Shown piece by piece: positions 25,066 to 34,114 of a stretch of 64,000 nt of DNA. The notes beneath the pieces were generated by a model. The model made no database searches and was not told the origin of the DNA. It saw only the letters and a program-made list of their open reading frames with translations. The DNA is from TMED27 sp964350435 (GTDB taxonomy: Bacteria > Pseudomonadota > Alphaproteobacteria > Micavibrionales > Micavibrionaceae), in NCBI GenBank assembly GCA_964350435.1, contig CAYGJS010000004.1, positions 39,940-103,939 on the forward strand, given 5' to 3'. A program made the translations under genes and the position numbers. Positions within the stretch are counted from its first letter, which is position 1, and every line of letters starts with the position of its first letter.

Positions 25066-26010
25066 ATGGATCTATTCCCGCCCTTCCCGCCGTATTCGAG
25101 CGGGTTTCTCGCTGTCGATCCGACCCATACTCTGTATTGGGAGCAAAGCGGCAATCCAGACGGCGTGCCGATCTTGCTTTTGCATGGTGGGCCCGGCGCG
25201 GGGGCGACGCCGACACATCGGCGGTTTTTTGATCCCGATTTCTACCGCATCGTGATTTTCGACCAGCGCGGCAGCGGACGATCGCATCCGCTTGGCTCTA
25301 TCGAAAACAACACAACCGCGCATTTGATTGATGATATCGAAGCCCTGCGCAAGCATTTGAAAATTCCGCGCTGGCATATTTTTGGCGGCTCTTGGGGGGC
25401 TACGCTCGCGCTCTCTTATGCGGCGGCCTATCCGAAAAAGTGTCTCAGCATGATTTTGCGCGGGATTTTCCTGTGCGAGAAATCTGAAATTGACTGGTTC
25501 CTTTATGGCGCGAAAATGATTTTTCCCGAGGCGTGGGAGCAGTTTGCGGGGCTGATCCCTGAAGATGAACAGGATGATTTATTGGAGGCGTATTATCGCC
25601 GCCTGACCACAGGGGATGACAAAACGCAGCTTGAGGCCGCGGTGCGCTGGAGCCTTTATGAGGGGGCGTGTTCGTCACTGCACCCGAATTACGAAACCAT
25701 TTCGACGGATGAGCAAAAGCAGCAAGCCCTCGCGCTGGCGCGGATTGAAGCGCATTATTTCAAAACCCAGATGCGAAGCGCGGAGAATTCCTTGCTTCAA
25801 TGTGTGGATCAATGGCGCAGCATTCCCGCGACGATTATTCAGGGACGGTATGACGCTATATGCCCGATTATTACCGCCAATGCATTGCATCAAGCCTGGC
25901 CAGAAGCGGATTACATCGTCGTGCCGGATGCGGGGCATTCTGCGCTGGACCCGACTTTACGTTCCCGCTTGATTGAAGCCACAGAACATGCAAAAACCAT
26001 TGCGGTTTAA
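25066..26010 (+). CDS. pip: Proline iminopeptidase (S33)
   Basis: Alpha/beta hydrolase removing N-terminal proline. From the ATG at 25066 the 314-residue product starts like the family (LFPPFPPYSSGFLAVD, then LYWEQSGNPDG). The oxyanion HGGPGAG, FDQRGSGRS, the nucleophile elbow GGSWGATLA with its Ser, and the C-terminal catalytic His in DAGHSALD are visible. An in-frame TTG at 25030 would add 12 residues and cannot be excluded; neither start has a convincing ribosome site. pgk follows after 24 bases. Confidence 0.93.
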   Translation: MDLFPPFPPYSSGFLAVDPTHTLYWEQSGNPDGVPILLLHGGPGAGATPTHRRFFDPDFYRIVIFDQRGSGRSHPLGSIENNTTAHLIDDIEALRKHLKIPRWHIFGGSWGATLALSYAAAYPKKCLSMILRGIFLCEKSEIDWFLYGAKMIFPEAWEQFAGLIPEDEQDDLLEAYYRRLTTGDDKTQLEAAVRWSLYEGACSSLHPNYETISTDEQKQQALALARIEAHYFKTQMRSAENSLLQCVDQWRSIPATIIQGRYDAICPIITANALHQAWPEADYIVVPDAGHSALDPTLRSRLIEATEHAKTIAV

Positions 26011-26034
26011 ACCAACACAAAAACGGGTTGTTTT

Positions 26035-27234
26035 ATGAGTTTTAAGTCTTTGAGTGATCTTTCTTTGCACGGCCAGCGGGTTTTGCTGCGCGCTGATCTC
26101 AATGTTCCTGCGCGGCGCGGCAAGGTTTTGGACACGACGCGGATCGACCGCCTGAAACCCACAATCGATTTCCTGCGCGATGCTGGTGCGCGGATACTGA
26201 TTCTTTCACATTTCGGCAGACCAGAAGGTGAGCAAAACCCGGAAATGTCGCTGGCATTTCTGGTGCCGACTCTTGAGGAGTGCTGGGGCGGGAACATTAA
26301 ATTTGCCAATAATTGCATCGGCGATAAAGCGCAGAGCGCGGCTTACACCCTCAAAGACGGCGAAGTTGTTTTGCTGGAAAATGTAAGGTTCCACAAAGGT
26401 GAAAAGGCCAATGATCCGGAGTTTATCGCTGAGCTGGCGAAGCTTGGCGATCTCTATGTGAATGATGCGTTTTCGGCAGCCCACCGCGCCCATGCCTCCA
26501 CCGAGGGGCTCGCGCATGTTTTGCCATGCGCGGCGGGGCTTCTTATGGAGAGTGAATTGAAGGCTTTGGATGCGGCTTTGGGCAGCCCCGAAAAACCCGT
26601 TGTGGCCATTACGGGGGGATCTAAAATTTCCAGCAAACTTAATGTTTTGAATAATCTTGTTGAGAAAGTGGATTATTTGGTTTTGGGCGGGGGAATGGCC
26701 AATACATTTCTGAATGCGCAAGGCCTTGATGTGGGCGGCAGCCTTTGTGAAAAGGATATGGCGGCGGAAGCACAAGCGATTATGAAGAAGGCCGATGCTT
26801 CGGGCTGCGAGATCATTCTGCCTGTTGATTGCGTGGTTGTGCGCGACATTCAGGTGAATGCGGAATATGAGATCGTTGCCCCCGGCTCTATCCCTGCTGA
26901 CAAGATGGCGATTGATATCGGGCCGAAAAGCGTTGCGGCGATTGCCGCGGTTTTAGAAAAATGCAAGACATTGGTGTGGAACGGGCCGCTCGGGGTTTTC
27001 GAGATCAAGCCGTTTGATAACGGCACGAACGCGCTGGCGCAAAAGGCGGCGGAACTGACAAAGTCAGGCAGACTGCGGAGCATTGCCGGCGGCGGCGATA
27101 CGGTGTCTGCGATTGAAAATGCCGAGTGCGCGCATGATTTCAGCTATATTTCTACGGCTGGCGGGGCGTTTCTGGAGTGGTTGGAAGGTCGGGAATTGCC
27201 CGGCGTTGCCGCGCTTTCGAAAGATCCGAATTAA
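26035..27234 (+). CDS. pgk: Phosphoglycerate kinase
   Basis: 399 residues, standard length. LLRADLNVP at the N-terminus, SHFGRPEG near residue 60, ENVRFHKGEKAND near 115, the second-domain GGSKISSKL near 200, GGGMANTFL near 225 and the nucleotide loop WNGPLGVFE near 320, then IAGGGDTVSAI. Glycolytic and gluconeogenic interconversion of 1,3-bisphosphoglycerate and 3-phosphoglycerate with ATP formation. It is not clustered with gap or tkt here. Its stop overlaps that of the DUF2336 gene by four bases. Confidence 0.97.
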   Translation: MSFKSLSDLSLHGQRVLLRADLNVPARRGKVLDTTRIDRLKPTIDFLRDAGARILILSHFGRPEGEQNPEMSLAFLVPTLEECWGGNIKFANNCIGDKAQSAAYTLKDGEVVLLENVRFHKGEKANDPEFIAELAKLGDLYVNDAFSAAHRAHASTEGLAHVLPCAAGLLMESELKALDAALGSPEKPVVAITGGSKISSKLNVLNNLVEKVDYLVLGGGMANTFLNAQGLDVGGSLCEKDMAAEAQAIMKKADASGCEIILPVDCVVVRDIQVNAEYEIVAPGSIPADKMAIDIGPKSVAAIAAVLEKCKTLVWNGPLGVFEIKPFDNGTNALAQKAAELTKSGRLRSIAGGGDTVSAIENAECAHDFSYISTAGGAFLEWLEGRELPGVAALSKDPN

Positions 27235-28367
27235 TTCTCAGACAGCGCGTCGCCCATTGAATTTTCGATGATGCCGCGCGCTACATCGGGCTTGATGCGC
27301 GTGTAATAATTAATCGCCTTGGTCATATCCTGCAGATCAACCATCCGGCCATGATTACGAACGCGGTTGGACAGCAGGAAGATGGAAACGAAATCTTCCT
27401 TCGAAATATCAAAGGCCTTACACGCCACGGCCAGCCCCTGCCCTGTATGCTGGACCAAAATTTCTAAAACCGTTTCGTTGGACAGACCTGTATATTCCGC
27501 AAACTGACTGATGAAGGCGGCGATTTGGCCGCGGCGAAGCGCCCCCAGCATAAGCTTGGTCGTGAGCAGATTTTTTTCCTTATACCGCTTTGCAGCCTTA
27601 ATCATAGAGGCGGTGGGCATAAATTCACTGCTGGCTTCGCTGGCTTCGGCAAGCTCTAAAATAACCTCATCAACCGCGTTGATAATACTGCCCTTGGAAA
27701 TACCGAACTCCTGGTGGATAAAACTTTTTAAGTCTTCACCGACGAACTGGTATAACGCTTTTGCGATATCGGGCGTTACTTCATCGCGGCGCAGGAGCGG
27801 CTGCGCCAGTTTTTCAGATTTTTGCGCCATGTCCGAAAGCACGCCTAAACTGTGTTCGGTCAGGGTGATGGATTCGTTCTCAACCAGTGTGATTGCGGTT
27901 TCAAGATCGTGGGTGTCCACCAGCACATTCATGATATGGTTGCTTATCATCTCGCGGCGCGCAATGGCTTGCCAATATTCCGGCCCTTTGGATTTTACAA
28001 TATAAATAAGGTCGAGATCATCGAGAATAGGGCTTTTGCTCAATATAGAGCCGGCAACTTCTATATCATCGTTGGAAAGCTGAAGAATCAGGCGGAGCGG
28101 TACATTATCGAGTGCCGCCAGCTTTTCCGCGAGAGCCTTGCGTAAATCCAGAGCCGCCTGACGCATCAAACCAATCAAAACATCCGCAACCAGCTCTGAT
28201 TCGCGCGGGGACAGATCCATGTCCAAAAGCTCAATGACCGCGCCGATCAATTCATTTCTCGCCGCAGGCTGCTCATCTTTTGCCAAAGAATCCAGCTTGC
28301 TCGAATCATACAGGCGGACGAGCAAAGGAGTCATCTTTGATGATTTTTCTAGAAAACCTAAATCCAT
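27231..28367 (-). CDS. DUF2336 domain protein
   Basis: 378 residues from the ATG at 28367 (an ATG at 28388 adds seven residues and is an alternative). The all-helical sequence with repeated hydrophobic heptads, the LSPRESELVADVL segment and the VPLRLILQLSNDDIEVAGSIL stretch are typical of DUF2336, a family largely confined to alphaproteobacteria and without an assigned biochemical role. No signal peptide or membrane span. The upstream region is shared with the small gene at 28652 and contains an 11-bp inverted repeat at 28475-28525. Confidence 0.85.
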   Translation of the reverse strand: MDLGFLEKSSKMTPLLVRLYDSSKLDSLAKDEQPAARNELIGAVIELLDMDLSPRESELVADVLIGLMRQAALDLRKALAEKLAALDNVPLRLILQLSNDDIEVAGSILSKSPILDDLDLIYIVKSKGPEYWQAIARREMISNHIMNVLVDTHDLETAITLVENESITLTEHSLGVLSDMAQKSEKLAQPLLRRDEVTPDIAKALYQFVGEDLKSFIHQEFGISKGSIINAVDEVILELAEASEASSEFMPTASMIKAAKRYKEKNLLTTKLMLGALRRGQIAAFISQFAEYTGLSNETVLEILVQHTGQGLAVACKAFDISKEDFVSIFLLSNRVRNHGRMVDLQDMTKAINYYTRIKPDVARGIIENSMGDALSEN

Positions 28368-28474
28368 TTTTTTGTGCCCCAAACACATCTTTTTTATTTG
28401 TGAGTAAACTTTAGTGAAAACCGCAGTTTATATAGAGTTTTAATTCGTTTTTACGCAGTTCCTGTGTACTCTTA

Positions 28475-28525
28475 CCCTCATTTATACAGATAGAGTCTTA
28501 TTTTTTGGTTAAGAATAAATGAGGG
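28475..28525. promoter_or_regulatory. Perfect 11-bp inverted repeat in a divergent region
   Basis: CCCTCATTTAT at 28475-28485 and ATAAATGAGGG at 28515-28525, 29 bases apart. Just beyond, ACGTCGA is repeated head to tail at 28534-28547. This could be a two-site operator or a hairpin; it lies between two unrelated divergent genes. Confidence 0.5.
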
Positions 28526-28553
28526 AAAGATTAACGTCGAACGTCGAGAAAGA

Positions 28554-28582
28554 TTGATTTAAGAGCGATTCAAATCTATACT
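28554..28582 (+). promoter_or_regulatory. Promoter for the 94-aa gene
   Basis: TTGATT at 28554-28559, a 17-base spacer and TATACT at 28577-28582, with the start codon 70 bases further on. Confidence 0.6.
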
Positions 28583-28651
28583 CTTTATTAAGGGTTTTAT
28601 AATACACTTAAATTTGGGTAAAGTTTTCGACATCTTGTAAAGGAATAAACA

Positions 28652-28936
28652 ATGGCAGGACCTCTGAGCGGGATTGGATCAGGACAGCAAGTACCGCTGA
28701 ACCAGACGATATCGCAAGGACAAAACAATTATTCGCAGCTACGCGCTCAGGAAGATCGCAAGCCCGAAGCCAACAGAGTGCAGCCCCAGAATGCGGCGGC
28801 TGCGGATACGCAATCGACCAACACTGAACAGGACTTCATTCAGCAACAACTCGAAGAGTTTGCTGCTGGTGAAGCTAGCAACATTACGAATCAAAATGAG
28901 CGCGAACGCGGCTCTCTTGTCGATATTTCAGTTTAA
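28652..28936 (+). CDS. Small Gln/Asn-rich protein of unknown function, 94 aa
   Basis: Starts MAGPLSGIGSGQQVPL with AAAGGA eight bases upstream. The sequence is rich in Gln, Asn, Glu and Ala, has no hydrophobic segment and is likely disordered. It ends ERERGSLVDISV. I do not recognise it. Because it has its own promoter and terminator it is probably expressed as a single-gene unit, perhaps strongly. Some flagellar and export substrates have such composition, but nothing here proves that. Confidence 0.65.
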   Translation: MAGPLSGIGSGQQVPLNQTISQGQNNYSQLRAQEDRKPEANRVQPQNAAAADTQSTNTEQDFIQQQLEEFAAGEASNITNQNERERGSLVDISV

Positions 28937-28961
28937 ACGGAACATCATAATCGTGGGGATG

Positions 28962-28994
28962 AAGGCACTTTAGACAATAAGGTGCCTTTTTTCT
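28962..28994 (+). terminator. Intrinsic terminator after the 94-aa gene
   Basis: AAGGCAC at 28962-28968 pairs with GTGCCTT at 28982-28988, followed by TTTTTTC. Short stem but strong T tract. Confidence 0.85.
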
Positions 28995-29006
28995 TGTGCG
29001 CGTTCG

Positions 29007-30425
29007 CTACTGGAATGCGACTTCGTTGAAACTGCGGAGTTTGCGGGAGTGAAGCTTTTCCGGCGAGAGATCGCGCAGAAGCTCCATGGCTCTTAATCCC
29101 ACTTGAAGATGCTGATCGACGCGCTGGCGATAGAAACTATCGGCCATGCCGGGGAGCTTTAACTGTCCGTGCAGCGGCTTATCCGACACACAGAGCAGCG
29201 TGCCGTAGGGAACGCGGAAGCGGAAGCCATTGGCGGCGATTGTGCCGCTTTCCATGTCCATAGCGATGGCGCGGGACTGGCTAAGGCGTTTTGTCTGCCG
29301 CTCGGAGGACCTCAGCTCCCAGTTCCGGTCGTCTGTGGTGGCTACGGTGCCTGTACGCATGATCTTTTTGACATCATATCCTTCGACGCCGCAAATCTCG
29401 CCGACGGCTTTTTCAAGCGCGACCTGGATTTCGGCCAGAGCCGGAATGGGGATTGAGGGCGGCAGATCGTCATCAAGGATGTTATCTTCGCGCAGATATC
29501 CGTGCGCCAGCACATAATCACCTAGGCTTTGCGAGTTACGAAGCCCCGCGCAATGGCCCAGCATCAGCCATGCATGGGGGCGAATAACGGCAATATGATC
29601 CGTGATCGTCTTGGCGTTGGAGGGGCCGACGCCGATATTGACCATCGTGATGCCTGCGGCGTCATCGCGTTTCAAATGATAGGCGGGCATTTGCGGCAGG
29701 CGCGCATTTTTATCGGGCTGGGTGAATTCGGTATAGCCGTCCTTGCCGGCTTTTTTCTCGCCGATTTCGATGAATTCGTCGATATAAAACTGGTAATTTG
29801 TGAAAATCACATAATTCTGGAAGTGCTCGGCGGACATGCCGCAATAATGCTTCAGGCGTTGCAGGCTTAAATCCACGCGCGGCGCGGTAAAAAGCGAGAG
29901 CGGCTCGTCATGTCCATCGGGCACAACATAGGTGGCGTTGGCGATTTCATCATCCATGATGTCAAGATTGGGAACATCAAATGTATCGGGCAGGTCCTTG
30001 AGCTGGTCGGCCGTTAGATCGCCCTCCAGATGAAAAGCGTCACCAAGGGCAAAATGCAGAGGAATCGGGGTGTCGCTGACACCGACTTCGATGGTGATAT
30101 CGTGGTTTTGAATGATGTGGGTGAATTGACGCTTATAATAATTGGCGAACATATCGGGGCGGGTCAGCGTTGTGCTGTACGTGCCGGGTTTGGGCGCAAA
30201 ACCATAAGAAAGGCGGGTATCGGCGCGGCGCGCAAATTTTGTAGAAATTTTTACGTATGGGTAAAAGGCCCGTACGCGTTTTTTCGGCACCTTGCCACGG
30301 ACGAAGTTTTTGAAATGCCCGCGCAAAAACTCCACATGCGCATTATAGATTTTTTCTATATGCGCCAGGGCCTCTTCGGGAGTCTTGCAATTTTTTGGTG
30401 ATATATGCTTTGGAAATAATGCCAT
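29007..30425 (-). CDS. amn: AMP nucleosidase
   Basis: 472 residues. Hydrolyses AMP to adenine and ribose 5-phosphate. The N-terminal AMP-nucleosidase domain includes RLSYGFAPKPGTYSTTLTRP; the C-terminal phosphorylase-like domain has VNIGVGPSNAKTITDHIA, the GHCAGLR segment and the purine-site AMDMESGTIAANGFR. Length fits the family (about 480). Last gene of a minus-strand run dapF-mtaB-ftsY-amn, 30 bases after ftsY. Confidence 0.95.
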   Translation of the reverse strand: MALFPKHISPKNCKTPEEALAHIEKIYNAHVEFLRGHFKNFVRGKVPKKRVRAFYPYVKISTKFARRADTRLSYGFAPKPGTYSTTLTRPDMFANYYKRQFTHIIQNHDITIEVGVSDTPIPLHFALGDAFHLEGDLTADQLKDLPDTFDVPNLDIMDDEIANATYVVPDGHDEPLSLFTAPRVDLSLQRLKHYCGMSAEHFQNYVIFTNYQFYIDEFIEIGEKKAGKDGYTEFTQPDKNARLPQMPAYHLKRDDAAGITMVNIGVGPSNAKTITDHIAVIRPHAWLMLGHCAGLRNSQSLGDYVLAHGYLREDNILDDDLPPSIPIPALAEIQVALEKAVGEICGVEGYDVKKIMRTGTVATTDDRNWELRSSERQTKRLSQSRAIAMDMESGTIAANGFRFRVPYGTLLCVSDKPLHGQLKLPGMADSFYRQRVDQHLQVGLRAMELLRDLSPEKLHSRKLRSFNEVAFQ

Positions 30426-30455
30426 TCCCTATTCTCTCTGATTTCTGATTGATTT

Positions 30456-31637
30456 TCAATCTTTTAGACCCATGAGGGAGCGGGCATATTCGCGCGGGCA
30501 AAAGGGCTGCATATCCTCCACCGCTTCGCCTACGCCGATGGCGTAAACAGGGGTTTTGAACTGATCGGCGAGGCCAACAAGAACGCCGCCTTTGGCACTG
30601 CCGTCAAGTTTGGTAACGATCAGCCCCGTAACATTGACCATGTCTTTGAAAGTCCGGAGCTGAGCAAACGCGTTCTGACCCGTGGTGGAATCGAGCACCA
30701 GAACCGTTTCATGCGGCAGGGTTTCGTCCTGTTTTTTCAGAACGCGGATGATTTTGGCCAGTTCTTCCATGAGGCCGGTTTTATTTTGCAAGCGACCGGC
30801 GGTGTCGATAATCAGCACATCTGCGCCCTGCTCCTTGGCCTTGGCATAGGCTTCGAACGCGACGGCGGCGGCGTCGGCACCGACATCTTTTTTGATCAGC
30901 GGCGCGCCCGTGCGCTTGGCCCAGATTTCGAGCTGCTCTACGGCGGCGGCGCGGAAGGTATCGCCTGCGGCCATCATGACCTTAAGGCCGTCCTTGTATT
31001 TGAGCTTATGCGCCAGCTTGCCGATGGTGGTGGTTTTTCCTGCGCCGTTTACACCGCAGACAAGGATTACAAAGGGTCCGTTTACGGGCTTTTTAATCTC
31101 AAGCGGTTTGGCTACGCCTTCCAGTATTTTGCCGATGCTTTCGGCCAAAGCTTGCTTGATTTCCTCTTCACCAAGGTCTTTGCCGAAGCGATCTTTGGAG
31201 AAATCTTCAACCACAGCGGCTGCCGTTTTCGGGCCGAGATCCGCTTCGATCAGCACCTCCTCCAGCGCATCGAGCATCTCCTGATCGAGTTTTTTCTTGG
31301 TGACCAGATCGGTCAGGCCAGAGGTGATTTTACTGGTGGTTTTTGAAAGCCCGCTGGTCAGGCGGGACAGCCAACCCCCTTCGCTGCTATCGTCTTTAAA
31401 CTCTTCCTTCTCCAGTGCGTCTTCGACCATGGAATGTTCGGGAACGGGCTCTTCGCGAAGTTCCTTAAGGAGTTTTTCATCCGTTTCCTCGAGGTCATGT
31501 TCGGGATCGGCATCCATCTCGGCCTCATAATCCGTGGAGGGCTCAATCGCAGGGGCTCCCGGCGGATGGATAATCTTATCCTCTTTATCCGCTTGTTCCT
31601 GTTCGGATGCATTTTTCTTTTTGCGCCAAAAAACCAT
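30456..31637 (-). CDS. ftsY: Signal recognition particle receptor FtsY
   Basis: 393 residues. An acidic N-terminal A domain (many Glu/Asp in residues 10-90) precedes the four-helix N domain and the SRP GTPase G domain: GVNGAGKTTTIGKLA (G1, near 195), DTFRAAAVEQL, DTAGRLQNK (G3) and TKLDGSAKGG (G4). Docks ribosome-nascent chain-SRP complexes at the membrane with Ffh, encoded divergently at 34115. It lies 15 bases after mtaB and is probably in the same transcript. Confidence 0.97.
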   Translation of the reverse strand: MVFWRKKKNASEQEQADKEDKIIHPPGAPAIEPSTDYEAEMDADPEHDLEETDEKLLKELREEPVPEHSMVEDALEKEEFKDDSSEGGWLSRLTSGLSKTTSKITSGLTDLVTKKKLDQEMLDALEEVLIEADLGPKTAAAVVEDFSKDRFGKDLGEEEIKQALAESIGKILEGVAKPLEIKKPVNGPFVILVCGVNGAGKTTTIGKLAHKLKYKDGLKVMMAAGDTFRAAAVEQLEIWAKRTGAPLIKKDVGADAAAVAFEAYAKAKEQGADVLIIDTAGRLQNKTGLMEELAKIIRVLKKQDETLPHETVLVLDSTTGQNAFAQLRTFKDMVNVTGLIVTKLDGSAKGGVLVGLADQFKTPVYAIGVGEAVEDMQPFCPREYARSLMGLKD

Positions 31638-31652
31638 GGGGTGAATATAGGC

Positions 31653-32909
31653 CTATTCTATGATTACGCCAAGGAGGTTCTTGCCTTGAATTTCGGCTAA
31701 TTTGACGCGGGCGAGAGATCCCGCCGCAAGGTCGCCTTTGAATGACACAGGTGCAAAGCTTTCGCTGCGACCAAAATTTCCTTTTTCAACAATGATATCC
31801 ACAGTTTTATTCACATGACGTTTGAGGAGTTTTTGGTGCTGTACGTCTGCCAAAGCCCTTAAGCGCGCGGCGCGTTCCTTGCGGATGGCGGGGTCGACCT
31901 GATCCGGGATTTTCGCGGCGGGGGTGCCTTCGCGCTCCGAATACGGGAAAACATGGAGATAGGTTAAATCGCATTCTTCGACAATTTTAAGGGTATTTTT
32001 GAACATTTCTTCGGTTTCAGTGGGAAACCCAGTGACTATATCGGCGCCAAACTCCATTTCAGGGCGAAATTCGCGGGCCTTACGGCACATTTCTATCGCA
32101 TCTTTACGCAAATGCCGTCTTTTCATGCGTTTTAGTATTAAATCATCGCCTGATTGCAAGGATAAGTGAAGATGCGGCATTAATCTCGGCTCCTCGGCAA
32201 TCAGCCGCCAGAGGTCTTCATCGATCTCTACGGGGTCGAGGGAGGACAGGCGCAGGCGTTTAAGTTCGGGGTTAAGAGCAAGCACGCGGCGGATCATTTG
32301 CCCGAAGCTCGGGCTGCCCGGCAAATCAGGGCCATAGGACGTCACATCCACGCCCGTGAAAACAACCTCGTTATACCCCTGCCCTACCAGCGTGGCGACT
32401 TGGCTTGCAATTATCCCGATAGGTACAGAGCGTGAAGGCCCGCGGCCATAGGGGATAATGCAGAACGTACAGCGATGATCGCAGCCATTTTGCACCTGCA
32501 GAAACGCGCGTGAGCGATCTTCGAAACCCTCGATCAAATGGCTCGCGGTTTCCTTGACCGCCATAATGTCATTGAGCAAAACGCGGTCATTATGGCGCAC
32601 GCCCCAAGTTTCGGGCTTTAATTTCAAGTCGTTGCCGATGATTTGGTCGATCTCGGGCATCTTGGCGTAGCTGTCAGGGTCAATTTGCGAAGCGCAGCCT
32701 GTGACGATGATTTGCGCATTCGGATTATCGCGGCGGGCTTTGCGGATGGCTTGGCGGGCTTGGCGCTCTGCCTCCTTGGTGACTGCGCAGGTGTTGAAGA
32801 TAATCGCATCCTCCATCCCCGCATTGGCGGCGTGGGTGCGCATAACCTCGCTCTCATACGTATTGAGGCGACAGCCGAAGGTTACGAGTTCGATGGATTT
32901 TTTACTCAC
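31653..32909 (-). CDS. mtaB: tRNA (t6A37) methylthiotransferase MtaB
   Basis: 418 residues. A MiaB-like radical SAM enzyme that adds a methylthio group to t6A37 of ANN-decoding tRNAs. The UPF0004 domain has FGCRLNTYESE, NTCAVTKEA and GCASQI, carrying three cluster cysteines; the radical SAM motif is CDHRCTFC near residue 143; a TRAM-like C-terminus follows. Classification as MtaB rather than MiaB or RimO rests on the FGCRLN N-terminus. Overlaps dapF by eight bases. Confidence 0.93.
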   Translation of the reverse strand: MSKKSIELVTFGCRLNTYESEVMRTHAANAGMEDAIIFNTCAVTKEAERQARQAIRKARRDNPNAQIIVTGCASQIDPDSYAKMPEIDQIIGNDLKLKPETWGVRHNDRVLLNDIMAVKETASHLIEGFEDRSRAFLQVQNGCDHRCTFCIIPYGRGPSRSVPIGIIASQVATLVGQGYNEVVFTGVDVTSYGPDLPGSPSFGQMIRRVLALNPELKRLRLSSLDPVEIDEDLWRLIAEEPRLMPHLHLSLQSGDDLILKRMKRRHLRKDAIEMCRKAREFRPEMEFGADIVTGFPTETEEMFKNTLKIVEECDLTYLHVFPYSEREGTPAAKIPDQVDPAIRKERAARLRALADVQHQKLLKRHVNKTVDIIVEKGNFGRSESFAPVSFKGDLAAGSLARVKLAEIQGKNLLGVIIE

Positions 32910-33678
32910 TTAACTCGCCTTCAAACGCATACGCCACGGGGCCGGTCATAGTGACGTTATTATCGCTTTCGCGCCATTCGATGAAGAGGGAACCGCCATT
33001 GAGGAGGATCTCGACTTCGCGTCCGTCGATCAGTTCGCGGCGGATTGCGGCCACGGCCACGGCGCATGCACCTGAGCCGCAGGCGAGCGTTTCCCCTGCT
33101 CCCCTCTCCCAAGTGCGTTGACGAAGGCACCCATCTTCCAATACTTGCACAAATTCAACATTTGTACGCTCGGGAAAATACGGGTTATTTTCTATTTGCG
33201 GGCCTATGCTCGCCAGATCTATTGCCTCGACGTCATTAACAAAAAACACCGCGTGAGGGTTGCCCATATTGACGGTAACGGCCTTTTCATATCCGGCAAA
33301 TGCCTTTTCAGGCTCATCTATGCTTACGGGCGCGCCCATATTGACCGTGATCATGTCTCCATCGGCTCGCGCACATTCTAAAACACCGCGCCCCGTTTCG
33401 ACGCTGCAGGCTTCAGCCCCCTGCGCGCGCATAATAATATCGGCGACGCAGCGCGTGGCGTTGCCGCAGGCTCCGCTTTCAGAGCCATCCGCATTATAAA
33501 ACCGTGCGAAGATATCCGCGTTGTTAGAAGGTTCAAGCACGACAAGCTGGTCACAGCCAACGCCGAAATTCCGGTCGCAAATCTTCTGTATCCGCGCAGG
33601 TGGAAGCTCCAGAGGCTCTTTTCGAGCGTCCAGAACCACAAAATCATTGCCCAGTCCATGCATTTTTCTAAAATTCAT
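32902..33678 (-). CDS. dapF: Diaminopimelate epimerase
   Basis: 258 residues from the ATG at 33678; a GTG at 33687 is possible. Interconverts LL- and meso-diaminopimelate for lysine and peptidoglycan. The two-fold fold carries the catalytic cysteines in ACGNATRC and ACGSGACAVA; MHGLGNDFVVLD at the N-terminus and ERTNVEFVQ are further family marks. First gene of the dapF-mtaB-ftsY-amn run. Part of its 5' end, start codon included, is duplicated at 33758-33784. Confidence 0.96.
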   Translation of the reverse strand: MNFRKMHGLGNDFVVLDARKEPLELPPARIQKICDRNFGVGCDQLVVLEPSNNADIFARFYNADGSESGACGNATRCVADIIMRAQGAEACSVETGRGVLECARADGDMITVNMGAPVSIDEPEKAFAGYEKAVTVNMGNPHAVFFVNDVEAIDLASIGPQIENNPYFPERTNVEFVQVLEDGCLRQRTWERGAGETLACGSGACAVAVAAIRRELIDGREVEILLNGGSLFIEWRESDNNVTMTGPVAYAFEGELSE

Positions 33679-33757
33679 CTTTAACACTCTATTCTCTTAA
33701 AAACCTGCATGGGCCTCATTATTAAAAGGCAAAAAAATCTTCGATTTGCTCTGCATC

Positions 33758-33784
33758 CATGCATCTTTCTAAAATTCATCTTCT
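33758..33784 (-). repeat. Duplicated fragment of the dapF 5' end
   Basis: 27 bases (starting TCCATGCATCTTTC) match 33654-33680 at the dapF start with one mismatch. The two copies are about 104 bases apart and in the same orientation. Confidence 0.75.
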
Positions 33785-33794
33785 ATCCTACTGT

Positions 33795-33889
33795 CGTCAT
33801 TGCGAGGAAGGCCGAATGGCCTGACGCGGCAATCTCTCATATAGACGAAAGATTGCTTCCCCCTTATCAAGTAAGGGTCGCAATGACGG
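33795..33889. repeat. Family A palindromic repeat
   Basis: CGTCATTGCGAGG at the left and GGTCGCAATGACG at the right; the interior carries GCGGCAATCTC and GAAAGATTGCTTCC, an inverted pair of inner arms. Confidence 0.85.
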
Positions 33890-34026
33890 TTAAATTCAAA
33901 ATCCCTTGACAATATAAGGATATATCCGTAGTTTGCCACAAAATTCCACTGATATCTTGAATTGGATCAGTGCTTAACGGTACACCGCAGTCGGCGCGAA
34001 CGCTCACTGCGGCTGTATTACTTTAT

Positions 34027-34105
34027 CGTCATCCTGAAATGCCTGCATTGAAGGATCTTGACCAAACCAATATAGATCCTTCAGCGCGAGCGCTTCAGGA
34101 TGACA
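34027..34105. repeat. Family B palindromic repeat before ffh
   Basis: CGTCATCCTGAA ... TTGAAGGATC on the left, AGATCCTTCA ... TTCAGGATGACA on the right. Its right end contains an ATG in the ffh frame, a spurious upstream start. Confidence 0.85.
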
Positions 34106-34114
34106 AGGAAAACG

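Larger units (their letters stand above)
33679..34114. other. 436-base dapF-ffh divergent gap rich in repeats
   Basis: No gene seen. In order: the dapF leader, a duplicated 27-base dapF fragment, a family A repeat (33795-33889), a possible promoter (TTGACA at 33906-33911, weak TAGTTT 17 bases on) reading towards ffh, and a family B repeat (34027-34105) that ends ten bases before the ffh start. Confidence 0.8.
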
